Origin: Chlamydiae bacterium RIFCSPLOWO2_12_FULL_49_12
Lineage (GTDB): Bacteria; Chlamydiota; Chlamydiia; Chlamydiales; Rhabdochlamydiaceae
Assembly (NCBI GenBank): GCA_001796315.1
Contig: MGME01000010.1
Span: 1 to 60,397 of the forward strand
Length of the DNA stretch: 60,397 nucleotides
Direction of reading: 5' to 3'
Of this stretch, positions 7,393 to 15,646 are shown one piece after another. The notes under the pieces were generated by a model that saw only the letters and a program-made list of their open reading frames with translations, was not told the DNA's origin and made no database searches. Positions within the stretch are counted from its first letter, which is position 1, and each line of letters starts with the position of its first letter. The position numbers were made by a program, and so were the translations under genes.

Positions 7393-8734
7393 TTGTGGAC
7401 GCCATAGAAAGTTCCAAAAGGTCCGAGGGATTCTCAAGAGAGATGAGCATGTCGTCCTTGATCACGTAGACCTCTTCAGGACGGATGATCTCGCAGAGAT
7501 TCTTTAAGCTTTCGCATTTTAAGATGATAAAGTCCACTTCAGAAAGAGAAGAAAGAAGAGAGACAAACTCTTCATCCGGTTCATTATCCCGCAAATAGAC
7601 AATCAGTTTTTTCTCTTTTGTTTTCGACGCGATCTGCCTCATGCTTCTAAACAAAGCGGTGGTCATCCCCTGCGTGCTGTCCAGTCCCAAAACCGTATAT
7701 TGATTTCCATTTAAGGCGTGTTTCAAGGCAAAAAGATGCTCTTCGTCAAAGATCTTATTCTCGACGTCGTATTCGAGCAGGCGCACGGCGAGTTCGGAGA
7801 GGTTGATACGAGTGCATCCCACCTTTTCAATGGCCATTCCTGCGGCAATGTTGGCAATTTCTGCCCCATATTTGATCCCCAGCCCATTGCCAAGCGCCAT
7901 ACTGATCACAGCAAGAACGGTATCCCCGGCGCCTGTGACATCAATGACCTCCTTCAGTCTGACAGGAAAATCCATGCGTTCTCCCTCTTTGGTGAAAAGA
8001 GTCATTCCCTCTTCGGAGCGCGTAATGAGAAGCATATCCACATGGACATTTTGGAGGAGGACGTCTGCAACATGGTCTAAGGGAGCATCCAAAGGAAGCT
8101 TTGCAGCAGCATAAGCCTCGGAAAGATTGGGCTTGAGGATGGTGGCGTAGCGATAGACGGTAAAATCGACCCCCTTGGGGTCGACAATGATCGGAATCTT
8201 TCTTTTTTTTGCATTCTGGATCACGGTGCGTAAAAGAAGACGGGATAAAAATCCCTTGCCATAATCCGATACTGTCACAATGTCCACGGATTCGAGATGA
8301 GAGAGTATTTTTTTGATCACCAGTTGCTCAAAGGTCTCAGAGATGGGAGAGGGCGTCTCAAAATCAACGCGAAGCACTTGCTGAGAGTCTGCGATGAGGC
8401 GGTTTTTTACAGGGGTTTGAAATCCTTTTTGAAGGAGGATGCCGCTCACGTCAACGCCTTCTTGCTCCAGGGAACGGATCAGCTGCGAGCCTGCTGCATC
8501 CTCTCCGACACGTCCGATGGCCGTCACTTTAGCCCCTAAAGAGATGAGATTCAAGACCACGTTCCCTGCCCCGCCCGGGAGGCTGTCTTCACTCTGCACA
8601 TGCAAGACAGAGACGGGCGCTTCGGGAGAGATGCGCTTCACTTTTCCCCTTGTATACGTGTCTAGCATGAAATCACCGATCACAAGAACGCGAACGGTGT
8701 TGAGCTGACTCAACAGACCAACGACTTTTACCAT
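7328..8734 (-). CDS. hldE: HldE-type heptose-7-phosphate kinase with a degenerate nucleotidyltransferase domain
   Basis: Residues 1 to about 325 form a PfkB/ribokinase-fold kinase of the HldE/RfaE class, with GDFMLDTYTRG, the PGGAGNV substrate loop and the catalytic anion hole VTGAGDT. It would phosphorylate D-glycero-D-manno-heptose-7-phosphate to the 1,7-bisphosphate. The last 140 residues align in length and pattern with the cytidylyltransferase-fold ADP-transfer half of HldE (LIVYLRDNE, a VDFI strand, a terminal Ser-Thr-x-Ile). The diagnostic HxGH nucleotide motif is absent, however; the equivalent place reads DSTQGMTTAL. The kinase is probably active and the adenylyltransferase probably dead. 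It starts inside the end of hldD (7-bp overlap) and ends inside htpX (65 bp, convergent). Confidence 0.85.
   Translation of the reverse strand: MVKVVGLLSQLNTVRVLVIGDFMLDTYTRGKVKRISPEAPVSVLHVQSEDSLPGGAGNVVLNLISLGAKVTAIGRVGEDAAGSQLIRSLEQEGVDVSGILLQKGFQTPVKNRLIADSQQVLRVDFETPSPISETFEQLVIKKILSHLESVDIVTVSDYGKGFLSRLLLRTVIQNAKKRKIPIIVDPKGVDFTVYRYATILKPNLSEAYAAAKLPLDAPLDHVADVLLQNVHVDMLLITRSEEGMTLFTKEGERMDFPVRLKEVIDVTGAGDTVLAVISMALGNGLGIKYGAEIANIAAGMAIEKVGCTRINLSELAVRLLEYDVENKIFDEEHLFALKHALNGNQYTVLGLDSTQGMTTALFRSMRQIASKTKEKKLIVYLRDNEPDEEFVSLLSSLSEVDFIILKCESLKNLCEIIRPEEVYVIKDDMLISLENPSDLLELSMASTIIPKQLQFLLASQSSLQGEDA
7369..7391 (+). repeat. 23-bp repeat, inverted near-copy of 52921-52943
   Basis: The last coding bases of htpX (GAAACTGAAGTTG then TTTGGGTATA) match the reverse complement of 52921-52943 at 22 of 23 positions. 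At the second site the sequence is part of a hairpin (TATACCCAA...TTGGGTATA). Confidence 0.7.
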
Positions 8735-9738
8735 CTCTCATCCTTCAAGAGATAATTGCGGATATAATCGCCTACACCCTCTTCTAGAGTATACTTAAAA
8801 GGAGGCCTGGAAGGTTTGATTTTAAACTGATGAAAATACTTGCTCATATCCGCGCAGGTGTAGTTTTGATATTGCAAGGCAAGATCCTCGGGCATTGCGA
8901 TATATTCAATCCGAGAGGGCTTGTCGCATGCTAAAAAAACCGCTCGGGCCATCTCATTCCAGGTAGAGGGCTTCCCTCTCCCTAGATTAAAGATACCTGT
9001 GACATCATTTTCAAGGAAGTCGCAAACCATGGGAACGACGTCTTTAACGTAGATGAAATCCCGCTTCTGTTCTCCATTGCCATATTTGTCGGGCTCCGAG
9101 GATTTAAAGAGGCGGATCACTCCCTCCTTTAAAACCTGGGTATAAGCCTTGAATACCATCGATGCCATGCGTCCCTTTTCATTTTCATTGGGACCAAAGA
9201 CGTTAAAAAATTTGAGTCCAACGACCTTCTCGAGCGCTCCTTGCTCCTTGAGCCAAAGATCAAAGAGATGTTTCGAATAGCCGTAAAGGTTGAGGGGTTT
9301 GAGCTGATCGAGCAAGTCGTGATCGTCTGAAAAGCCCAGTTCTCCTGCTCCGTAGGTCGCCGCCGAAGAGGCATAAATCAAACGATGGTCATTTTGGAGA
9401 GCGTATTCCGCAAGGCGGATACTATAGTGATAATTGTTTTCCATCAGATAATCGCCATTTTTCTCTAAGGTATCGCTGCATGCTCCCAGATGAATAAAGG
9501 CCTCTATCTCCCTCTCTCTTCCCTCTAGCCAGGTAAAAAGGTTCTCCTTAGGAATGAACTGGATAAATCTTTTCTGAAGAAGATTTCTCCATTTGGTCGT
9601 CTCCTGAATGTTGTCAACAAGAATCAGATTCGTCAACCCTTGATCATTGAGATGCCTGACAACGGCAGAGCCAATAAATCCGGCGGCTCCGGTGATCACA
9701 ATGAGCTGATCTTCATAGATTTTCGTCTTCTTCCCCAT
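8728..9738 (-). CDS. hldD: ADP-L-glycero-D-manno-heptose-6-epimerase
   Basis: HldD converts ADP-D-glycero- to ADP-L-glycero-D-manno-heptose, the donor for LPS inner-core heptose. The product (336 residues) is an extended short-chain dehydrogenase: an N-terminal NADP-binding loop GAAGFIGS, the Ser-Ser-Ala region (YASSAATYG), the catalytic YxxxK as YGYSK, and the family's KFFNVFGPNE, HRD-type KRDFIYVKDVV and FNLGRG signatures. It lies between ispE and hldE in the long minus-strand operon, overlapping hldE by 7 bp. C. trachomatis makes heptose-free LPS and lacks this gene at this position, so its presence implies a core-bearing LPS or a heptose metabolite. Confidence 0.93.
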   Translation of the reverse strand: MGKKTKIYEDQLIVITGAAGFIGSAVVRHLNDQGLTNLILVDNIQETTKWRNLLQKRFIQFIPKENLFTWLEGREREIEAFIHLGACSDTLEKNGDYLMENNYHYSIRLAEYALQNDHRLIYASSAATYGAGELGFSDDHDLLDQLKPLNLYGYSKHLFDLWLKEQGALEKVVGLKFFNVFGPNENEKGRMASMVFKAYTQVLKEGVIRLFKSSEPDKYGNGEQKRDFIYVKDVVPMVCDFLENDVTGIFNLGRGKPSTWNEMARAVFLACDKPSRIEYIAMPEDLALQYQNYTCADMSKYFHQFKIKPSRPPFKYTLEEGVGDYIRNYLLKDERW

Positions 9739-9757
9739 AGCATGATTCCAACTTTTT

Positions 9758-10618
9758 TTACGAGGTTAGCATATGGTCGGAATTCCTCCACCACTCTTTT
9801 TCTTTCCTTTGGATAAAAGAGACAGGAAACAAGGCTCCTTTTTCCTCTTTGAAAATAGGAAGAGAAGCATGCCCACTACATAAAAATGCTGATCCGCTCC
9901 CTGTCATAGAGACCTCTTGGAAGCCGAGCTTAAGAAGGCTCTCCTTGAAGGCCTTGAGCTCCGGTCGCATCCGAAAGGCCGCCGGTTCCAGATCATTGAA
10001 ACAAGAGACTTTTCCTCTTTGCAACTCTTGCAGACAAGAGAGTGGATCGGAAAAAGAGTGATCATCGGGCCGCGTCATTTGATAAACCAAAGAAGTAGAA
10101 AGGCCATAAGGAGGTTTAGCGATGACATAGTGAGAAAGAGAGAGAAAAGGAATAGGGGTCAATTTTTCCCCGCGCCCGCTGCAAAAAGCAAATCCTTCAG
10201 AAAAGAAAAAAGGAACGTCGGATCCCAGTTCTGCCCCCATCTCTTCTAATTGCTTTTGAGAAAAGGGGCGCTTTTGCATCTCATTGAGACCCCACAGCGT
10301 GGTTGCCGCATTGCTGCTGGCTCCCCCAAGGCCTGCTTGCAAAGGGATGCGTTTTTCTAACGTAACGGAGAGACGAAAAGAGAGGCCGCTTCTCTTGCGG
10401 AAGAGTTGAGCTGCTTTCAGAATCAGATTTTCTTCGCCCAAAGGCACTTCAGGATGATCGCAAAAGAGTCGCTCTTCGTCAGAATGAGCAAAGATAAGAG
10501 AGTCTCCAAGAGAGATCGCTCCGATCAGAGATGCAATCTCATGATAGCCGTCCTCTCGCTTTTTGATCACCTTGAAAAAAAGGTTTACTTTAGCAGGAGA
10601 AAAGAGCCTCATGCTCAT
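9758..10618 (-). CDS. ispE: 4-diphosphocytidyl-2-C-methyl-D-erythritol kinase
   Basis: IspE is the fourth enzyme of the non-mevalonate isoprenoid pathway and uses ATP to phosphorylate CDP-methylerythritol. The GHMP-kinase motifs are clear: SPAKVNLFF at the N-terminus, the glycine-rich ATP loop PLQAGLGGASSNAA (about residues 92-105), GSDVPFFF, and the third motif MTGSGSAFLC near the C-terminus. Length (286 residues) is typical. The ATG overlaps the stop of rplI by four bases (ATGA), so it is translated as part of the ribosomal-protein operon. C. trachomatis has the same neighbour (ychB after rl9). About 140 bp separate its start region from nothing else regulatory. Confidence 0.95.
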   Translation of the reverse strand: MSMRLFSPAKVNLFFKVIKKREDGYHEIASLIGAISLGDSLIFAHSDEERLFCDHPEVPLGEENLILKAAQLFRKRSGLSFRLSVTLEKRIPLQAGLGGASSNAATTLWGLNEMQKRPFSQKQLEEMGAELGSDVPFFFSEGFAFCSGRGEKLTPIPFLSLSHYVIAKPPYGLSTSLVYQMTRPDDHSFSDPLSCLQELQRGKVSCFNDLEPAAFRMRPELKAFKESLLKLGFQEVSMTGSGSAFLCSGHASLPIFKEEKGALFPVSFIQRKEKEWWRNSDHMLTS

Positions 10619-11181
10619 TCTCTCGATGCTCCTCCTTCTTCCGGCGCACTCTCTTCTTTCGGTGCACTCTCTTCTTGAGGAAGAGCTCCTTCTTCGCCGG
10701 CAGGGAGTAGAGGTTTAATCACGATGTCGCTGTTAATCCTCAAGGTAAAAGTGGCGGGCACTCCCTCTTTGAGGCGCAGGGGAATGGGATGTTCTCCTAG
10801 TGTTTTGATCGCATGGGGAAGCAGGAAGTTTTTCCTCTCAACAGCAATTCCTTCCTTTTCAAGGAGATGAACAAGGTCTAAAGAGGAGACGGAACCATAC
10901 ATGTGACCGTCAGGATCGACTTTTACCTCGAGCTCAAGTTTCATCTCGTTAATTCGCAGAGCCAGCTCTTCGGCCTCTTTTTTATCGTGGATGGCACGCT
11001 TGGCCCGCTCTTCCTGCAGCTTCGAGCGCATGCGCAGGGTATGTTTGTTGGCATAGACTGCCATCTCTCTTGGCAATAAATAGTTGCGGATGAATCCCGG
11101 CTTTGCAGAGACTACATCTCCGCAACGGCCCAGCCCATCGACGTCTTCGAGTAAAAGGAGTTGATTCTTCTGTATTGTCAT
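10615..11181 (-). CDS. rplI: 50S ribosomal protein L9 with acidic C-terminal extension
   Basis: The N-terminal domain (DVDGLGRCGDVVSAKPGFIRNYLLP, shown here only by its GLG and GFxRNYL core) and the long connecting helix followed by the C-terminal domain are those of L9, a 23S rRNA-binding protein at the L1-stalk base. The usual length is about 150 residues; this one has 188. The extra tail is low-complexity and acidic, with the tripeptide-like unit EESAP repeated. The tail lies beyond the RNA-binding parts and is likely disordered. The gene is in the conserved rpsF-rpsR-rplI order and overlaps ispE by 4 bp. Confidence 0.95.
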   Translation of the reverse strand: MTIQKNQLLLLEDVDGLGRCGDVVSAKPGFIRNYLLPREMAVYANKHTLRMRSKLQEERAKRAIHDKKEAEELALRINEMKLELEVKVDPDGHMYGSVSSLDLVHLLEKEGIAVERKNFLLPHAIKTLGEHPIPLRLKEGVPATFTLRINSDIVIKPLLPAGEEGALPQEESAPKEESAPEEGGASRE

Positions 11182-11198
11182 ATCTTCTTAATCTCCAG

Positions 11199-11438
11199 TT
11201 AATCTCTTGCAACAAAAGGAAGGAGCGCCATGTATCGCGCTCTTTTGATGGCGGCAGCCAAAAGCTTCTGATAATGGGCGGAGACCCCGGTGATCCTCCT
11301 CGGAAGGATCTTTCCCCGTTCCGTAATGAATTGGATCAAAGTATCCGCATCTTTATAATCAATCTCTTTGCTGCCTGCTGCGGTAAAAGGGCACTGCTTC
11401 TTCCGGTTGTTTTCAATGCTATATTTTCTCATGGCCAT
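11199..11438 (-). CDS. rpsR: 30S ribosomal protein S18
   Basis: S18 binds the platform of the 30S subunit with S6. The product has 79 residues and the family core is present: a Cys-Pro-Phe near the N-terminus, IDYKDADTL, the [11 protein letters not shown] segment and the basic C-terminal helix [12 protein letters not shown]. Two in-frame ATGs (first and third codon) are possible. It lies 8 bp after rpsF and 17 bp before rplI in one operon. Confidence 0.96.
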   Translation of the reverse strand: MAMRKYSIENNRKKQCPFTAAGSKEIDYKDADTLIQFITERGKILPRRITGVSAHYQKLLAAAIKRARYMALLPFVARD

Positions 11439-11446
11439 ATTTTAAC

Positions 11447-11788
11447 CTATTCTCGAACTAAAGATTTAAATTCGATGTTTTCTGGAACACTCTTTGCCTC
11501 GGTCGTCATAAAACGGATGAGATCTTCGTTCAAATGATACTCGCTCCATAAATGAGTCATCGAAGATGAAGGAGAGGTAAAGTAGATGATGTAGTAATAC
11601 CCTTCTCTCTTTCCCTTAATCTCATAAGCAAGTTTTTTCCTTCCCCAGTCAAAAATCTTATGAACCTCGCCGCCCTGCTCGCTCATCCCCGTCGTGATGC
11701 GATCCAAAGCTTTTGCACGCGCCTCTTCGCTAAGCGTTGTACTTAAGATATACATCCCTTCGTACAACTGCTTTCTCTCTTGTTTCAT
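11447..11788 (-). CDS. rpsF: 30S ribosomal protein S6
   Basis: S6 forms the S6-S18 heterodimer on the 30S platform. The 113-residue product has the ferredoxin-like fold pattern of the family: YEGMYILSTTLSEEA at the start, DWGRKKLAYEIKGKREGYYYIIYF in the centre and the helix with LNEDLIRFM. Length is normal, without a Glu-rich tail. It starts the S6-S18-L9 set and follows pth by 27 bp. The order pth-rpsF-rpsR-rplI matches C. trachomatis. Confidence 0.96.
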   Translation of the reverse strand: MKQERKQLYEGMYILSTTLSEEARAKALDRITTGMSEQGGEVHKIFDWGRKKLAYEIKGKREGYYYIIYFTSPSSSMTHLWSEYHLNEDLIRFMTTEAKSVPENIEFKSLVRE

Positions 11789-11815
11789 CTCTCTTTCTAC
11801 CTCTGTTATAGTTAT

Positions 11816-12352
11816 TTAACTTTCCACAAAGCGCTGCACCACATCCACAGCTTCTTCAATCACTAAAGGAAGTTGCACACTCTCGTCAGAAGTAAATCGC
11901 GCCAACACATAATCTGCGAGTTCTCCTTCTGCATGATCGCTAATCCCCACCCTAAGACGGGCATAGTTCTGCGTGCCCAGGGTCTCTTCGATGCTCTTTA
12001 AGCCATTGTGACCGCCGGAGCTTCCTTTCTCTCTCATGCGGAGCTTCCCAAAGGGAAGATCCACATCATCCACAATCACCAACAGCTCCTCATTTCCGAT
12101 GCGATAGCGAGTCAAACAGCGTTTCACGGCGCTCCCGCTACGGTTCATATAGGTCGTCGGCAAAAGAAGCACGATCTGTTTATCCGAGACAACTCCCATT
12201 GCCACGCGTCCCAAAAGAGCAAATTTTCTTTTAAACGACAGTCTCTGTTTCTCTGCAAAAGCTTTGACCACTTCATATCCCATGTTGTGCCGTGTCTTTT
12301 CGTATTCCCTTCCAGGATTTCCAAGTCCTACGATGAGTTTTTTTTTCTCCAT
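11816..12352 (-). CDS. pth: peptidyl-tRNA hydrolase
   Basis: Pth recycles peptidyl-tRNA dropped from stalled ribosomes. The 178-residue product shows the family's start VGLGNPG.EYE.TRHNMGYEVV, which contains the catalytic His, the central PTTYMNRSG (substrate Asn) and VDDVDLPFGKLRMREKGSSGGHNGLKSI. All catalytic residues (Asn, His, Asp) are present. It sits between rplY and rpsF in the minus-strand operon, the usual rplY-pth pairing. Confidence 0.96.
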   Translation of the reverse strand: MEKKKLIVGLGNPGREYEKTRHNMGYEVVKAFAEKQRLSFKRKFALLGRVAMGVVSDKQIVLLLPTTYMNRSGSAVKRCLTRYRIGNEELLVIVDDVDLPFGKLRMREKGSSGGHNGLKSIEETLGTQNYARLRVGISDHAEGELADYVLARFTSDESVQLPLVIEEAVDVVQRFVES

Positions 12353-12370
12353 AATTTGCAGGCGGCGACA

Positions 12371-12928
12371 CTACCGTTTTACAATGACGACAACGACCTC
12401 GCTGAGATTGGCCAAAGGGCGGATCCCTTCCGGGATCTTCAAATCCGAGAGCCTCAAAGATTGCAGGATCCCCAATTGAGAGACATCTAGATCAAAAGAT
12501 GCGGGAATAATCTTGGGCAAGCACTGCACCTTCACTTGCCGCATCACTTGTCTTAAATAACCTCCGAGTTTGATCCCTGCGCACTCCATCACCCCCGTAC
12601 AGTTCACGGGAACAGGGATCGTCACGGGGACATCCTCGAGCAACTCTTCAAAATCCAGATGGATAACCTGGTAGGATGTCGGATGATACTGGATATCTTT
12701 GACAATCACATCTCGGGACTTCCCCTCAACATCTAAACAAATCTTGGTCGTGGAAAGATGATCTTTCTTAATTGTGCGCACAAGAGCTGCAAATTCATCT
12801 CCCTTTACGGTCAGCAGCCGGGTCGCTTTCCCGGGAGTATAGAGCACTGCAGGGATATCTCCTTCCCTCCGAATTCTTATTGCATCTCTCTTTTTTTCTT
12901 TCTCACGCACCTTGGCGGTTAACTTCAT
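12371..12928 (-). CDS. rplY: 50S ribosomal protein L25/general stress protein Ctc
   Basis: L25 of the Ctc type binds 5S rRNA through its N-terminal beta-barrel and has a C-terminal TL5 domain. The 185-residue product shows the barrel (about residues 1-95, with RREGDIPAVLY and the DIQYHPTSYQVIHLDF core) and the TL5 domain (about 96-185, with VPVNCTGVMECAGIKLGG and a short VVVVIVKR ending). It follows prs by 40 bp and precedes pth by 18 bp. In C. trachomatis ctc follows glgA directly; here prs and tRNA-Gln lie between them. Confidence 0.95.
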   Translation of the reverse strand: MKLTAKVREKEKKRDAIRIRREGDIPAVLYTPGKATRLLTVKGDEFAALVRTIKKDHLSTTKICLDVEGKSRDVIVKDIQYHPTSYQVIHLDFEELLEDVPVTIPVPVNCTGVMECAGIKLGGYLRQVMRQVKVQCLPKIIPASFDLDVSQLGILQSLRLSDLKIPEGIRPLANLSEVVVVIVKR

Positions 12929-12968
12929 AGTTCTATCTCCTCAAAGGATCGTCAATTAAAAAACCTCT

Positions 12969-13901
12969 TCATCCTCCATGCAAAGAAGAAAGAGAGTTGC
13001 CCGCGGCAATCGCCTCTATTGCCTTTGCAAAGAGGGTATGCACGGAGACAACTTCTATCTTTTTCCCCTTCATCGCAAGAGGAAGGGGCACGGAATTCGT
13101 TGCGACCACCTTCTCAATGGGACTCTCTTCCGTAGCGCTTTCACAAAAGAGTCCATGCACCACCAGGGCAAAAAGGCGCTCCGCACCCGCTTTGCGGCAA
13201 AGCGTGGCGGCAGCAGAGAGCGTCGCTCCTGTCGCATAGATGTCATCGACAAAGAGAAGATCGCGTCCCTTCACATCGCCAATCACTGCAATTCCTTGGA
13301 CGCTCTTGGCTTCAATGCGCTTCTTTTCCACAACAGCAAACTCGGCGCCGTAGGCTTTGGCAAAAATACGGCCCATGCGCACACTCCCCAAATCTGGAGC
13401 TACGACCATCGCTTTATTCAGGTTCAGTCTCTTTGCCGCTTCCACAAGATAAGCGCATGCATGTAAATGATCCACAGGAATATTGAAAAACCCTTCCACC
13501 TGATCGGCATGCAGATCAAGAGCAATGACATGCGTCACCCCTGCTTTTTCCAAGAGATCGGCCACAAGCCTGGAGGTAATGGGAACCCTTTCGCTATTCT
13601 TCCGATCCTGCCGCGCATACCCGAAATAGGGAATCACCGCTGTAATCGACTTGGCAGAAGAGCGTTTCAAAGCATCCACAAAGATCAGCATTTCCATCAG
13701 ATAGCGGTTCGGATAGTGGGCGATAGACTGTACAACAAAGACATCGCGCCCGCGGACATTCTCCAAAATGCGAATGCCTATCTCGCCATCCGGAAAGCGG
13801 TCGATCTTTACCTCTCCTAGCGAGAGATCGAGCGCTTCGGCAACCCGACGGGCCAAGTCTGGATGAGAACTCCCTGAAAAGATCAAAATATTCTTCTTCA
13901 T
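12969..13901 (-). CDS. prs: ribose-phosphate pyrophosphokinase
   Basis: Prs makes PRPP from ribose-5-phosphate and ATP for nucleotide and NAD synthesis. The roughly 310-residue product shows the N-terminal FSGSSHPDLA, the DRFPDGEI flap, IPYFGYARQDRK (ATP-binding), the Mg-binding DLHADQVEGFF and APDLGSVRM segments. The PRPP-binding loop reads VDDIYATGAT where the family usually has VDD..DT.GT, so one acidic residue is replaced by Ala and the last Gly by Ala. ATG 13901 is favoured over GTG 13907 because GAG/GAAG SD-like bases precede it. Its presence suggests partial independence from host PRPP or nucleotides. It heads the operon with rplY-pth. Confidence 0.9.
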   Translation of the reverse strand: MKKNILIFSGSSHPDLARRVAEALDLSLGEVKIDRFPDGEIGIRILENVRGRDVFVVQSIAHYPNRYLMEMLIFVDALKRSSAKSITAVIPYFGYARQDRKNSERVPITSRLVADLLEKAGVTHVIALDLHADQVEGFFNIPVDHLHACAYLVEAAKRLNLNKAMVVAPDLGSVRMGRIFAKAYGAEFAVVEKKRIEAKSVQGIAVIGDVKGRDLLFVDDIYATGATLSAAATLCRKAGAERLFALVVHGLFCESATEESPIEKVVATNSVPLPLAMKGKKIEVVSVHTLFAKAIEAIAAGNSLSSLHGG

Positions 13902-13919
13902 CTTCACTCAGAAAATAGA

Positions 13920-13991
<72 letters not shown>

Positions 13992-14128
13992 GCGGCTAAA
14001 AAAAATCACTTTGCTTTACGACGCAATGTATAGTAGCTTGCTCAAGAATATAATGCAAAGGAAAGGCCGGCGATCCAAGACTTGTTAATATTTTCGTTGA
14101 AAGTTAGGATTAAGAAAAAGAATCAAAC

Positions 14129-15646
14129 ATGGCCCTCCCCGAGCGGATGCATATCATTCATATTGCTACCGAATTAGCCCAGGTAGCTAAAGTGGGGGGC
14201 TTGGGAGATGTCATCTACGGGCTTTCCAAAGCGCAAGTCAAAGAAGGCCATCGGGTCGAGATCATCCTTCCCAAGTATGATTGTATTCAATGGAACCATC
14301 TTAACAATCTCACGGTGGCCCATCGGGATCTTTGGGTAGCTGAAGGGTCGCAACGATTCAATAATACCATTTGGAAAGCAACTCACGACAACCTCTCTCT
14401 CTTCCTCATCGACCCCCACCATCCTCACTACTACTTTACCCGAGGGATCATCTATGGCGCGCATGATGACATCGACCGCTTTGCCTACTTTTCCAAAGCC
14501 GCTTGCGAATTTCTCTTCCAAATGCAGCTTCGTCCTCATATTCTCCACCTTCATGACTGGCCCACGTCTTTGGTCGCGCCTCTCTATAAAGACCTCTATT
14601 CAAAAGAGGGCATGCGAGCCGGCGCTCTTGTTCTAACCATTCATAACCTCCAGTATCAGGGAAAGAGCTCTCCTTTCCATTTATCAAGGATTGGTCTCAA
14701 TGGGAGCCACTACCTCCATCCGGAGAGGATGCAGGACCCTTTTCAACCGCTTCTGGTTAATTTGCTCAAAGGAGGCATCGTCTATGCCGATGGGGTCACA
14801 ACGGTCTCTCCCACCTTTGAAAAAGAGAGCAAAACCCCCCTGGGCGGCTTCGGCCTTCATGAGATTCTTTGCAAACACAAGAACAAATTCCGAGGCATCC
14901 TCAACGGCATTGATGAAAATTTTTGGAATCCTCAAACCGACCCCTATTTGAAAAAAAATTATGCCGTCTCTTCCTCTTTGAGCGACAAAGAGTTTGCAGC
15001 CGTTCTCGCGGGGAAAGAAGAAAACAGAAAAGAGCTGTGTAAAAGGTGCTCTCTCTCCCATCAAAAAAAAACTCTTCTAGGCAGCATCACCCGGTTGGTA
15101 AGCCAAAAAGGTCCAAAACTGATCCTTCAAGCCATCGAGCGCACGTTAGAAAAGGGCGGACAGTATATCCTCCTCGGATCCCAGCCTGAGGAAGAGGTGA
15201 TGAAAGCCCTGGCAACCTTGAAAAAAACCTATCCGAAAAGCCAGCTCTCTTTAAATTTTGAGCAAGATGAAGAACTTGCACATCTCATCTATGCGGGAGC
15301 CCACCTCTTCGTCATCCCCTCTCTCTTCGAGCCCTGCGGCCTGACGCAGATGATAGCGATGCGCTACGGCTCTATCCCCATTGTCCGCAAAACAGGAGGG
15401 CTTGCCGATACCGTCTTTGACATCGACACTTCCGACGCTCCTCTCAGCGAGCGCAACGGCTTCTCTTTTGACTTCCCCGACAGGGAAGGGGTGCATTGGG
15501 CGCTCGATCGCGCCCTAACCTGCCAAGAGACCGATCCTCAAAAATGGCATCTTCTCATCAGACATGCCCTTGCTCACGACTTTAGCTGGAAGCAAGCGAC
15601 TCCTCAATACTTAAGCCTCTACCAAGAGCTGCTCAAGCCCGCTTGA
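14129..15646 (+). CDS. glgA: bacterial (ADP-glucose) glycogen synthase, GT5
   Basis: GlgA elongates alpha-1,4-glucan from ADP-glucose. The 505-residue GT-B protein has the donor-binding KVGGLGDV near the N-terminus (about residues 20-27), the HLHDWPT and TIHNLQYQG segments, NGIDENFWNP, the C-terminal domain start GSITRLVSQKG, and the nucleotide-sugar motif PSLFEPCGLTQM..RYG then RKTGGLADTV. All are intact. It is transcribed alone on the plus strand between tRNA-Gln/prs (divergent) and pgsA (convergent, 14-bp overlap of 3' ends). SD is weak (GATTAAGAAAAAG). Glycogen metabolism is general in Chlamydiae. Confidence 0.96.
   Translation: MALPERMHIIHIATELAQVAKVGGLGDVIYGLSKAQVKEGHRVEIILPKYDCIQWNHLNNLTVAHRDLWVAEGSQRFNNTIWKATHDNLSLFLIDPHHPHYYFTRGIIYGAHDDIDRFAYFSKAACEFLFQMQLRPHILHLHDWPTSLVAPLYKDLYSKEGMRAGALVLTIHNLQYQGKSSPFHLSRIGLNGSHYLHPERMQDPFQPLLVNLLKGGIVYADGVTTVSPTFEKESKTPLGGFGLHEILCKHKNKFRGILNGIDENFWNPQTDPYLKKNYAVSSSLSDKEFAAVLAGKEENRKELCKRCSLSHQKKTLLGSITRLVSQKGPKLILQAIERTLEKGGQYILLGSQPEEEVMKALATLKKTYPKSQLSLNFEQDEELAHLIYAGAHLFVIPSLFEPCGLTQMIAMRYGSIPIVRKTGGLADTVFDIDTSDAPLSERNGFSFDFPDREGVHWALDRALTCQETDPQKWHLLIRHALAHDFSWKQATPQYLSLYQELLKPA

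Noticed and set aside
13992-14128. Promoter for glgA or tRNA-Gln
   Set aside because: Candidate boxes match consensus too poorly on either strand to report.
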